Origin: Dendrobium chrysotoxum
Taxonomy: Eukaryota > Streptophyta > Magnoliopsida > Asparagales > Orchidaceae
DNA length: 64,000 bases
NCBI GenBank assembly: GCA_019925795.1
Contig: CM034298.1
Span: 21,753,556-21,817,555, forward strand
Direction of reading: 5' to 3'
The notes under the pieces were generated by a model, which did no database searches, was not told the origin of the DNA, and saw only the letters and a list, made by a program, of their open reading frames with translations. The position numbers and the translations under genes are program-made. Below are positions 32,461-51,422 of this stretch, in pieces. Within the stretch, counting starts at the first letter, position 1. Each line of letters begins with the position of its first letter.

Positions 32461-33757
32461 TTATTCCTTAAAAAATTGGTTAAGTTCTTCTTGCATAGCT
32501 AAGATCCAAAATTCTTCAGAAAGGGCTTGATTGATGTTGGTGGGTTCAGTCATTAAGATAAAGATAGAATGGTTTACTTTTTTCCTAAGTCCATACCTAG
32601 TTCTAACACCTTCAGAAGGGTCTCCTAAGATCAGTTCTTTAGGATGACTCGAAGAATATCTCCAATCTCTAGGCAAAGTATTTTGAGGTTCTACCCTTTC
32701 CTCCAGATTTGCATTTTCAACTCCTTGGATAATCTCTCCTACCTCTTCTTCTTCCTTAACTCTAGACTCCTTAAGATCAGATTCATCAAACACCACATGA
32801 GTAGTCTCCTCCACCACCAATGTCCTCTTGTTAAATACCCTAAAGAATTTTCTCACACTTGAATATCCTAAAAATACTCGTTCATCAGATTTTGGGTCAA
32901 ATTTTCCTAAGGATGATTTCCCATTCTTAAGAATGAAAACCTTAAAACCAAAGACATGGAGGTGGGACAGGTTTGGAGTTCTATCCATAATGATCTCATA
33001 GGGTGTTTTATTCTGATTGGATCTAACATACACCTTATTCAACACATAATAGGTTGTGTTCACCGCTTCTGTCCAAAAGTATTTTGGAAGTGAATATTCA
33101 AAAAGCATGGCTCTAATGGCTTCCGTTAAGGTCCTGTTCTTCCATTCAACTACCCTGTTCTACTAATGGGTCCTAGGAGATAAAAAGTTATGGCTAATCC
33201 CTTGCTCCGTATAAAAGGTTCCAAATTTCTCATTTTCAAACTCCCCACCATGATCACTATGAATGGTCAAAATCTCACAACCTAACTTCTTCTGAATCCA
33301 AGTGGAGAAAGATTTAAATTCATCAAATGACTCAAATTTTTGTGACAGAAATCTAATCCAAGTGAACCTCGAGTAATCATCAACAATCATAAATCCATAG
33401 GCTTTTCCCCCTAAGTTGGCAGTGCTAATGGGTCCAAAGAGATCCATGTGAAGGACTTCTAAAGGTCTAGAGGTGTTAATGTTTGTAATGGAGTGAAAAG
33501 AGGATTGGACTTGCTTTGCTAGCTGACATGCATCACATAAGTGGTCCACAGTGAACTTAAGCTTGGGGACACCTCTAATTAAGTCCTTTTGGGTGACTCT
33601 TCTAAGGGTTTTCATACTGACATGACATAATCTCTTGTGCCACAACCAAGACATATCAGCAACAATTTCTAAGGAAAATGAAGCAGTACATTCAATATTA
33701 TTTAAGTCAAGCAAATAGATGTTGTTAATCCTCTTGCCCTACAAAATAATATTATAT
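32461..33757 (-). pseudogene. Element 3 integrase and GAG-pre-integrase
   Basis: Near-identical to 1-1238 over its shared part. It holds the zinc-binding region, the integrase core with HSDHGGEFE, and the region C-terminal to the core (KTPYEIIMDRTPN, GVFLGYSS-like RVFLGYSSV). Stops replace the two Gln of the usual PQQNG motif at about 33163. Sequence ends against X at about 33757. Confidence 0.88.
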
Positions 33758-36700
33758 TCCAATAATTTCTAAAAATTTAATAATTTATTAAAATTGCAGA
33801 AAACATTAATTCGATTAATAAAACACTCAACCAACACTCAAATATATAACAACCACTCCAAAGATGAAGTTTATTGGATGGACTACTCCGGGCAGCGGGG
33901 CTAAGTGTCCTAAGGAGGCCTGGTTCCTCGAGCCTAGTGGCACAATGCCATGAATGGATTCAATTGGGTGTTAAACATGAAAATTAAGTTATTTTTAATT
34001 ATTCAAATAAATAAAAATCCTTAATTCAACTACATCAGTAAGGTTTTTAGGATGGACTACTCCGGGCTGCGGGGTTAAGTGTCCTAAGGAGGCCTGGTTC
34101 CTCAAGCCTGGTGGCACAATGCCACAAACCTGTTGATGAAAAATATAAAATAATTTAACTTTTAAAATTAATAATTAATTAACTTAATTAACATTAATCG
34201 ATCATTAATTTCTAACAAACTAAATCTACTTAATCAACCCCAACTGTTACTAGGTAACCCAGGCCTATGAGGCTATTAACTTAGCCCTAAGAAAGGTGAA
34301 ATAAACTTCACGGCCTGGGTGAGTAATGAAGGTAGCAATTATTTAACAACTAAAATGCATTTAAATCAAGCTTTAACATAGTAATACTTAAACTTAAACA
34401 TAAAGTCCTCTTTTAGCCTTTAACAAACCCAAACATTGAACAACTTCAACAAATTATCCAACTTAGGATCTACCTTAGCCACACGACCTTCTATACACAC
34501 TTTAGATGGTTTGCTAGGACAACCGACTCTAAATCTAGGCTAGGCTGGTGTTTACTCTTCTATTGTGTGTCGAGTTATTCAAGTTTTCATTGCGTGTTGT
34601 GATTGGAGTTGATTGTTGTGTTTGTTTACTTTTACTGCACTCTGTGGATTGATGTGATGGGCGACTAAATTATCCTTAGGTTAGGAATGATCTGGAAGCT
34701 CAAAGAATTTTTTGCAAGCGGCCATGCTCATGTAGAGCAATAAAGGGGGCTAATAAATTATAAATATAAATGCTACAGGTGCTTCAGCTGCCTAGCCCCT
34801 AAATAAAAAGAGCATGGCTAAGTGTGTTTATTTTTCTTCATATATATATACAACTGCTTGGGATGTGATTTAATATTTAAATGCTTAGGATAACCCTGTA
34901 GGAGAGTCTAAAATTTTTATTTTTATATTCATGTAATTCATTTGAGTATTGAGTTGTGAAAGTAGTCTTTTGAGTTTGGGATACATAGATGCAAAGGTTG
35001 GATTCCAAAGAGGAAAGGATACCCCTCTAGGGATAGTCCTTATCCATTTGGAACTCTAAATTTGGATCATTTTACTTCCCAAAGTGGAAAGAGAAACCTT
35101 CCCCTCAATGGAAGAGTTCTATTTTCTATTTGGGTATCTGATCACGAAGAATCCAAGGAGCTCGAGGAGGAGAAGACCGAGGAGTTGAAGATAGAGAGTA
35201 TCCCACTCAAAGTTACTTGCATCTGCATTAAGATTAGAATCCAGGTTGTTGTCAGTGGTGCCCGGTCACTTTTAATTTATGTAAATATGGGTTGTAATAA
35301 GCAAGACAATTTGTCTATGGACATTTACTTAATTAATTTGATTATTTAATATGTTTGATTTAATTTGATTGTGTATAGGATTGCCTGCTTTTCCTAGTTT
35401 TTTTGGCGATTACATGTCATTCTTTTTGATTTAGCCTGGATTTGATTGGAGGCTCGTGAAGGTAGGAAAAATTCTTCTACTTAAACTTTAATAAAAAAAT
35501 TTTAGGATAACATAGAAACTCTAACGCTTTTAAGAAGTAAGCCCGGGACCACCGAGAGTTCTCATTTCATAATTACTGCATTACCCTTTTTCTTTGTTAG
35601 GCACCCCCCCGCCTACGGGTTCTGGTAGACCACCTGGCCTATGACGGTGCAGTTCTGTCCAAGGGGATCTATGCATCTTTAGGATAAAATCTATTTTTAA
35701 GCTTTTTTTTTAAATTGCTTAATTCCATTTAAAAGCATTTAATTGAGTCAATCAGCATGCATTGCATTAGAAATCAATTAAAAAAATGTGTCTAAAATTT
35801 TAGTTGTATTTATTTTAGCATTTTCACCCAACATAAGTCCAGGGGCCACTTAGGAAAATCTCCAGATGTCGGCCCCAACTCTCAAAAACATTAATAAAAA
35901 TATCCTACCACTCTTGTATCAAAATGACTTTACTCATGAATTTTAATCGCCTAGGTGGTTAGTTGGCTCCCCAATGCAGGCCGGGGTAAGTCCTGATTTT
36001 GCACTTCATTAGTTAGGTTCGGAGTATTGTGTTCTAGTGTCCAAATTTAGAGTTACTATCCGGGGCAGATTTCATTTTGAGTCATAAGACCCCAACCTCT
36101 AGGAATATAATCCCAAATTTCAAATAAAATGCTCAACTCAAATTAAATCTTCTCTCAATCCAAAATTTAAAGCCCACTACTTAGCCTAGGATGGGACACT
36201 TCTGAATTATTTTCAGAATCCTAAAGTGTCTCCTATTCTTCTTCCTTTGATTCCAAAATGAGTGTTCAATCTTGCTCTAATCCCATATGAAATTCCAATT
36301 TCATCTCTTTGATATCATTCATAGAAAATCTCTAAATAAAATTTCTGTCATTATTCTAATCGAGAGTTTTTGTAGGAGACTCTGGTCTCCTACGATGTAA
36401 TTAACTATGAGGGCTTGCGCTCGTAAGAGATTTAGAACCCACATCTAATTTTCCAAAACTAATTTTTAAAACTCAATTAGTCCTCTTTGGGAAAGTTAAA
36501 TTACTAATGATCGTTATCGTTATGTTAAAACGATTATTCACAAATGATATCTTCTCCCTTCGGGGAGATATATCTTTTGTTAAAATGATTTCAAATATGA
36601 AATTAACGATCACTTCCTTTGATTATCATAGCTTGATATTTGACTGAACTTTATTTTGACCCTTTGGGGCCATACAAAGTTCTCTCTTAAATCTGGTTAT

Positions 36701-36880
36701 GATATTCAAGATAGAATTTATAATTTTAAATCTGAACCCCATTCTGAAATTTTATTTCCACCTCCCGAGGTGGTATATTTTTTCTAATGAGATGTTCGAT
36801 TTTAGAATTGAAAATTTTAGCATCAATTTAAATTTCCAAAAAAAAACTAAACTTTTTAAAACCTGCTTCAAACACAAACA
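33758..36880 (+). repeat. X left LTR, truncated (right copy)
   Basis: As 1239-4361, offset 32519. Differences include G-to-A changes in the downstream stem at about 36426 and a loop change in the first hairpin (TCTG for TCCG) that leaves its stem intact and lengthens it to 9 bp. Confidence 0.88.
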
Positions 36881-39800
36881 AAAAATGGCGACCACGGTGG
36901 GACTAAATCTCTCTCTCCATCTTTAATAATGATATAAATTTTGTTGCATCGATAATTTTGATTACCTTTCCTTCCGTTGGTGCCTCTCTCATTTCTCCCT
37001 TGGGTGAGTGTGGCAAACATCAAAAAGAAAAAGACATGTTAAATAGAGAGGTGAGTGAGGAAACCTCTGTCTAAGCCGAGCTTTGACATTTTGCCTCCAA
37101 GTGAGTTGGCAGAGCAAAAGGGTCAAGCCGAATCTTTAAAATCTTCCTATAAATATTGCAAACATGCATATTCAAACAAATCTCAATTATGCCAATTTTC
37201 ACATTCTATGGAAGACCCTTCGATCTCAAAATCAAACTTCAAATTTCTTTAGCAAAATCTGGGCTTTGATATTTACCCCCACATTAATTGGCGGGATGAA
37301 AGAGTCAATCCCAATTCTCTAGATTTTCTTATTAATTTTGTGAACCTCCATGTTGGGTGAAAACTTAACATCTTGAGTTTCAAAATTTGAAGAAAATCTA
37401 TTAATTTCAAGATTCAAATTCTATTTCAAAATCAACTGATTCAAGTCACCTTTCCTGAACTCTAGGAAATCGAACATACTCAAATGGTTGGGAGGCTTAC
37501 CTTCTCATTGCACAGCAGCGCGATCGTAGAAGAGCTACCTGCATAGAGTCAAAAGAAAATCATTAAGGTAAAAAAAAAAAAATTGCTAAGTCAGAAGCCT
37601 TAAAGAAAGTCAAATATGAGGCCAATAGAGAGTTCATTAGTCCTGTTACATACCCCCCTCCTTGGTGTAAGTCACTTCCACCCTTTTCCTACCACTCAAG
37701 GAATGAAGGTTATGAGAAAGGTAGTGTAATCTCTACCGTGCCCTTTTCACTACTGCATAGAAAAGATCTACTAAATCATAAATAAGCAATAGTCAGCAAT
37801 AGACCATAGGCCCCTAGTTGAGGGTTATAACCCAGCCACTCTACCAGATGATGTTAGGTCACGTTACTATACGTGGTCCACTACATCTATAGAGGAGGTG
37901 TAGAAACTACCTCGGGTGCCACTCTCATAATTGCTAGGTCGCTAATAATTAGGGAGGGGAATAACAATGGATTTGATATCTTATCAGATAGTGACACCAT
38001 GTGAATTTAACTTCTAAAGGGGTCCTATCGTGATAGATCTTTAGATTGAAATGATGCGGCATTAACTAGGAATAGTGTAGACCCTACAACAGTCTTTTTC
38101 TCCTAAGAGACTGTAGAAATATAATTTTGCACTGATAGAGTCTCGCCACCTAGATTTGCAACTTTTGAGGAAAACATACTACTTACTGGGTTTGGATTTT
38201 CAAGATAGTTGATTCATCTTTTTTAGGGAAATTGACCTCTACTTTAAATAAAAAATATGAGAGAATTGTAGTTGACTCCATCAGATTTTTGAAGGCCCCT
38301 CCCGCCCATCGCTTCTGTCGGTCAATTTGATTTTTGAATTAAAATCTGTGTCAAACTTAAGTTGGTTTTAAAAATGAAAATCTTCTTAGTCTTCTTGCAA
38401 TTTTCTATCCTAATATGTGTCTCTTGCATGCTTTTATTTTATTTAATGATTTTTCAAGTAAAGTTGATAATTTTATCAAAAAATTGGGTCCGATCTCGGG
38501 ATTATTCTTCCTTATATGAGAGAATGAATTTTCTTCTCTTATACTTGTGATATAATCTTGATTTAAAAAAAAAGAAAAAGAAAAAAGAAAAGAGCAAAAA
38601 GAGTAATCATTTTAAGGTTTTTAAAGGAGATGAAGCCTCTTATCAAAAGATCAAAAGATACGCAAAGTGCGCCAAAATCAAATAAAGGATGTGCAAAGTG
38701 CACTAAAATTAAATAAAGGATGTGCAAAGTGCACCAAAGAAATCAAAAGATGCACAAAGTGCATCACAAAAAAGAAATAAAGAGGCTTCCTTCTTTCAAA
38801 TCCTTAAATCTTAAAGAGTCTAATGATTTTTAATAGCTTGACATTGAAAAATCTTGAATCTAAATTTATCATCATGCATGGACAGTCTATCAGATACAAA
38901 AAGATTCATGCAAGAGAATTGAAAAGATTAAATTTCTCTCTCCAACTTCAACATTTTGAAATTGATTTTAGTTTTAAAAAATATATAAGGGAAAACCCTA
39001 GTTCAATTTTTATGAAACTTGATATGGGTTAACATGATCCAAACCCTGACCCTTTTTGGGTTAATTGGAGTCACTCTACTTCTCACTATACTTTTGAATT
39101 TATTCCCACCTGTCATTCTGACAAGGTCCAAATGGTTAAGAGGAAATTTTTCAATAAAAAGAATGAATCTTCTAGTCTTGATAAGTATCCAAATCTCATT
39201 CTTGAGGGAAATATGTGAGTACTTACGAATGGGCATCATTTCCTTTAAAATCCACTCCATAAAATAAGACTCTATTCTGGGTCTAAGATTGTTCTCATCT
39301 AGAGGAGTATTTTAGATAGCTGGAAATTGCTTTTCAAAATTGAGTTACAACAGAGTAGAGTGCCCAACTCCGATTAGAGGAGCTTAAGGGCCTCAAAGAA
39401 AGTTATTTTCAAGCCCAAGAACATTTGAAATCATACAAGTCATGAATGATTCAAGGGCGTGATAAATTATGTCACCTTAAGACTTTCCAAGTAGAAGACT
39501 TAGCCGTAGTCCTTTGGAGACCAATTTTAGTCCGCCATAAGATCAATAGAAACTTTGCATCAACGTTGATTGGATCGTTCACCTTAGAAATAATTTATGA
39601 AGAGGTTCATGCCAATTGGTTAGTTTTGAAGGATGCCACTTAATGTTTTTAACATTTGGGCGGCTCTTCAATAAATATCATGCCTGATGAGTATCAAGTT
39701 TAACATCAAATTCACCTCTCCAAATTCAAAGAAATCAACTCAAATTCAAAAAATTATCCAATTAATCGACTTCCGTCCTCTTTTACTCAAGGTTAGGATT

Positions 39801-40973
39801 CTTACCTTCCTTTGGATTAGACTCAGTAGTGATGGATAACGCCCTTTGTTGCACCACCCTAGTGCTACCTGCTTTTCTTTTCCTTAGGATAGGTTCTGCC
39901 TTTCCTTAGGATTAGAATCACAAGTGGTGGATAACGCCCTTCGTGGCACCATCCTAGTTCTACCTTTTACCTTTTCTTTTCCTTAGGATAGGTTTTGCCT
40001 TCTCTTAGGATTAGAATCACTGGTGGTGGATAACGCCCTTCGTGGCACCATCCTAGTTCTACCTGCTTTTCTTTTCCTTTGGGTTAGGTGACTCCTTCCC
40101 TTAGGATTATAATCACTAGTGGTAGAAAACGCCCTTCATGGCACCATCCTAGTTCTACCTTCTACCTTTTCTTTTTTCCTTAGTATAGGTTCTGCCTTCC
40201 CTTAGGATTAGAATCACTAGTGGTGGATAACATCCTTCGTAGCACCATCCTAGTTCTACCCGCTTTTCTTTTCCTTTGGGTTAGGTGACGCCTTCCCTTA
40301 GGATCAGAATCACTAGTGGTGGATAATGCCCTTCATGGCACCATCCTAGTTCTACCTACTTTCCTTTTCCTTTGAGTTAGGTGATGCCTTCCCTTAGGAT
40401 TAAAATCACTAGTAGTGGATAATGCCCTTCGTGGCACCATCCTAGTTCTACCTGCTTTTCTTTTCCTTTGGGTTAGGTGACGCCTTCCCTTAGGATTAGA
40501 ATCACTAGTGGTGGATAACACTCTTCGTGGCACCATCTTAGTTCTACCTTCTTCCTTTTCTTTTCCTTTCGGTTATGTGACGCCTTCCCTTAGGATTAGA
40601 ATCACTAGTGGTGGATAACGCCCTTCATGGCACCATCCTAGTTCTACCTGCTTTTCTTTTCCTTTGGGTTAGGTGACACCTTCCCTTAGGCTTAGAATCA
40701 CTAGTGGTGGATAACGCCCTTTGTGGCACCACCCTAGTTCTACCTTTTACCTTTCTTTTCATTTAGGTTAGGTGCTGCCATTCCTTTGGATTAGAATCAT
40801 TAGTAATGGATAATGCCCTTTGTGGCACCACTCTAGTTCTACCTCCTAATTAATTCTCTAGGTTTAGAACTCTTCTTCCCTTAAAATCAAAGTCTCAAAC
40901 TTCACCCTTCCATTCGGTCAATGCCATTATGTGCACTAGAACTTCGTTCTACTACACATATTGGGGGTCCATT
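36881..40973 (+). mobile_element. X internal region (right copy)
   Basis: Primer site at 36886-36903, mini-hairpin array at 38657-38765, tandem repeats at about 39793-40852 and G-rich tract before 40974. As in the left copy there is no recognisable coding domain. A 62-codon ORF (38362-38550) appears only here through a point change and is probably chance. Confidence 0.75.
39793..40852 (+). repeat. About 11 x 97-100-bp tandem repeat (right copy)
   Basis: Same unit number and order as 7270-8330. The two arrays differ by only a few bases and show no gain or loss of units, which supports a recent duplication of the whole block. Confidence 0.9.
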
Positions 40974-47252
<6,279 letters not shown>

Positions 47253-47307
47253 TTTTTTTTTTAGAAGCAAATAAGAAGTTTGTATTAATCAACAAAAACT
47301 AGAAGAA

Positions 47308-50300
47308 CTACAAGATACTACCATCTGATTCCTCCTTCAAAATGTCTAGAAATGAAGGAGGAATCTTATTCATAATGATGTCGTCCCAATAGAACGAACT
47401 AAAGATAGCATAGTTAGCGCATAAATCAGCTAACTTATTGCAACTCCTATCTATACAATTGAATAAGACAAAATCAAAACATTTAATGAAATTACACTCC
47501 TTCAATTCATCGTGTCTCCATTCCTTCTTCAATAGCTTGATGATATTGTCATTATCTCCTTCAATTATAAGTCCCTTAAAATCCACCATCCAATCTTCAA
47601 TTACACGATCAATTGAACTGATATCAAGTAGTTCTAATTGAGCAATATCCCAATGCACTCCAGAAAACCCAAAAGCTGCAAGAAATCTTCCTCTATGATT
47701 ACGGAACACTCCACCCAAACTAGCTCTATAGGAGGAAAAAATAGTTGCATCCACATTCACCTTGAGCCAATCGGGTGGAGGAGGGTGCCAACAATTTTGA
47801 AACAGCAAATGCTGATTAGCATCCAACCGGCCCGAGCTAAAATAATTAAATTTAGATGAAGTAGCTGCATAGCAAACCAACTCCACCGCTACCAACAGAG
47901 AAGACTTTTCACTTTTCCCATGAACCACATCATTCCTATTCTTCCAGGAAAAATAAACCATATTAAAAAACAACTTAATCAAGGAAACATTTTGATTATC
48001 CATCCAATTGATTACTCCTTCCAATGAACTAGCATCACAAAAAGAAAAGCCCCAATTGTTTAAATGCACCATCACCTCCCTGAGTTTCCTTTATCTGGAA
48101 ACCATATGGTCAATATCTTCTACCTCATGACAGCCTCTCGGACATGTATCCACCGCAGTCAGCCTTTTGTAAGAAAGGAATTTATACATTGGAATGGCAC
48201 TATTAAACACTCTCCACCAGAAATTCTCAATACGGGAATTCAGCTTCACCTTTTTAAACCATTTCCAAATTTTTGAATCTTCAGAACTTCCCTCTACTGC
48301 CTCCGCAGCCAAGAATGAAATCGATTTTCCAGAGTGCTGCTGAATTAGTTCCAGTTGATCTTCAGATAATCTGTAATTAATCTTAACTTGCTTTATCACC
48401 GCCACCAGCTCCGGCCCAAAGCAGTTATGCAATACAGAATTATTCCAGCATCCGTTGGAGATAAGACTGCTCACCAACCCGTCACTGCATACCAGAGGAT
48501 TGACAAAGGTTGGCCACCTGCCAATGCTTTTGTCCCAAATCCAAGTATCACTCAAGATATCAATACCTTCACCATCTGCAATGCACCATCTTACAATTGG
48601 TCTAAGAGATTTCCAACCAGCTCCAATTAGTTTCCAAGCATTGGAACCCAACTTCCTACCACCCTCAGCATTCCAAACAGAACCATATTTTGGGTAAAGG
48701 ACTCTATACAGCAAAGAATCCTTGTTCTGAGTATATCTCCAAGCCAGCTTAGCTCTAAGAGGACCACAACGACTAGCACAAGTATACAACCCACGCCCCC
48801 CACAATCCCGTGGCCTACACATTGTTTCCCACTTCACATAATGTAGACCAGCCCCACCATTCATCTTTTTCCAAATGAAGCTCCTTCCAAGCTTGTCAAT
48901 CTCATTCAAAACTCCCACTGGAATAAGAGAGAGAGTAGAGTGAAAGGTGGGATAAGAGAGTAATACCGTTTTAACCAGAGTGATCCTTCCTGCCAAAGAA
49001 ATGAATTTCCCACCCCAAGTGTTCAGCCTCCTTAGGATGTTATCAGTGATGAATTGAAAATCAGCTCTAGCAAGTCTTCTCAAGGCCATTTTAACACCTA
49101 AGTAATTGAACTCCTTAACTTTTTTAAAGCCCATGATCTTGATAATAGCTCGCCTCCTTCTCCCATTCATTGCTTTTCCAAACAAAATACCAGATTTTTT
49201 AAAATTGATTTGCTGACCTGTCCAACTACAGAACTCCTTCAAAATAGCTTTTATCTCTTTTACCTTCTCCAATTTTGCTTCAGAAAAAATTAGAACATCG
49301 TCAGCATAGAGGAGGTGCGAGATTCTCTGACCATAAGGGTTCACTTGAATACCAATAGCTTCCTTGGAATAAAAATCATTAGACAGCAACTGAGAACAAA
49401 GAATGAATAAATACGGAGACAACGGGCACCCTTGCCTGAACCCACTTTTAGCAAAGATCCAGTGGGAAGGATTACCATTAATTAATAATGAGAAAGTAGG
49501 ATGTTGAACACAATCCAAAAGAAGATTAGAAAATAGTGAAGGAAAACCAAAATACTCTAGTGCCTTAGCAAGAGTTGGCCAACTCATGGAATCATAAGCC
49601 TGTTCCATGTCGATTTTAAAGGAGACTAACCCTTTTGAAGCTTTAGAATACCGAAATTTATGATACACCTCCTGCGCTAACAAGACATGATCATAAAGGG
49701 ATCTACCCTATATAAACGCCGCCTGCTCTTCAGAGATCAATTTAGGAATAACACCAGTCAATCTATTAACTAGAACCTTAGCTGCAATCTTGTAAACTGT
49801 ATTACATAAACTTATAGGCCTGAAATAAGAAGGAGATAAAGGGTTAGTCACTTTAGGAATCAAAACAATAAGTGTTTCCTTCCATTCATGATACATTCTA
49901 GAATTGCTGAAAAAGCCATACAACGCCTTCCACATATCCTCCTTAATGATAAGCCAATAGTTCTTGATGAATGAATAGGTTATACCATCCTTCCCAGGGG
50001 AAATGAAACCTCCGGCCTGATTAATCACAGCTTCAACTTCCTGAATGGAGAAGTCCTTATTTAGAACCTCTAAATCCTCTGCTTGTAGTCTACTCCACGG
50101 TTCAGGCCAATCTTCCAAATTACAACTTCTTCCGCTCCATTTCTTTCTAAAAAACTGAACCAGAATGTCTTCCACATGGTCCGGATCCTCTTCCAGAACG
50201 CCATCTTCTGACTTCAAGCTGAAAATGAAATTAGAATTCCTACAAGCACTTGCATACGCCTGAAAGAACCTGGAGTTGCAATCGCCATCTACCATCCACC

Positions 50301-51366
50301 TAACCTTAGCACGTTGTTTCCACCATGTATTAAGCCGTGCAAGGATGGAGTTCAATTCACTGATCTTCACCTTAAGCTTCCACATATCCTCTGCTTGAAG
50401 AACGCCAACCTCTGCTTCTTGTGTTTGAAGTTCCAGGATTTCTTCTTTCAGCTTATTTTTCTATTTGTTAAGGACTGCGAATTTAGCTTGACTCTAGTAG
50501 AACAAAGCCTTCAATGCACATTTAAATTTCCGATTAAGAACTTGAGCAGAATTCCCCCTAGCCTGTTTATTCCAAGAGTTTCTCACCACTGCAGCCGCCG
50601 CTGGGTAAGAGGCCCAAACATCTTCAAACTTGATAGTTCTTCTAACGGAAGGAATATTGTCAACCATATTCAACAAGATGGGGCAATGGTCCGAAGCCAC
50701 ACGAGGAAGGTGCCTCAGCTCCAAATGATGAGACAACTCTAAGGCAGCTGAATTCACAAAGCATCTGTCCAGCCTCTCCAGAATCCGATCAGCACCAGAC
50801 TTATTGTTGCACCATGTAAATGTAGGCCCAATAAAGCCTAGTTCGTGGAGATCATTATTCGTTAAAAAAAACTTCATATCCTTAGGGCCTTGAGAGAACA
50901 AGAATCTCCTACCACCTCTTTTTTCTTCCTTGGCTAATAAGCAGTTGAAGTCACCTCCCAATACAAAAGGAAAATCAATACCAGACCACGTCTCTAGCTT
51001 CTCCCACAAACTCCTCCTTTTATACACATCCTTGTTGCCATAGATGGAAGCAACTCTCCACCTTCCTATATTAAGAATATCAAGATCCCCCACAACCATC
51101 TGACTAGAGGAATCCAACACACTGAATGAAGCCACACTACTCTTCCACATCACTAAAATACCACCAGACAAGCCCAACGAGGGGATATGAAAGAAATCCC
51201 AACCACTACCAATCAGAGAAATAATATCCCTACTCTCAAAACACTTCAACTTAGTTTCAAGCAAAGCTACAAAGAACACCCCATGCTCCTTAACCACCTC
51301 TTTAAGATATAGAGAAGCCTTGACTTTTTTAGCTCCTCTACAATTCCAAAATAATATCGACGACAT
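47308..51366 (-). pseudogene. L1 ORF2: endonuclease, reverse transcriptase, RNase H (four in-frame stops)
   Basis: About 1352 codons, all in one frame, with stops at 50494-50496 (TAG), 50461-50463 (TAG), 49708-49710 (TAG) and 48091-48093 (TAA). The N-terminal apurinic endonuclease has its catalytic motifs WNCRG (7-11), Glu37, GDFN (138-141) and SDH (225-227). RT motifs follow: RPISLCN, KIDMEQAYDS, GFRQGCPLSPYLF and YADD at 49297-49308. A zinc-binding CPRGCHEVEDIDH lies near 48115-48155, and the RNase H domain (48000-47308) has WLKVNVDA and NKLADLCA. No frameshift was found. Few substitutions separate it from an open ORF2, so inactivation is recent. Confidence 0.92.
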
Positions 51367-51422
51367 TAACGAAAATGAGGTGAAGCACCCCCACCCTTGC
51401 CCTTCACATCACTCTCCAGCCG

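Larger units (their letters stand above)
26040..33757 (-). mobile_element. SIRE-type copia element, 5' part missing (element 3)
   Basis: A minus-strand element with its 3' LTR (26040-27847), polypurine tract, env-position ORF, spacer, RNase H, RT and integrase. It is cut at about 33757 inside the GAG-pre-integrase region, where X begins. Gag, protease, primer site and 5' LTR are missing. It is related to but clearly different from element 4, which lies on the other side of X. Multiple stops and frameshifts. Confidence 0.88.
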
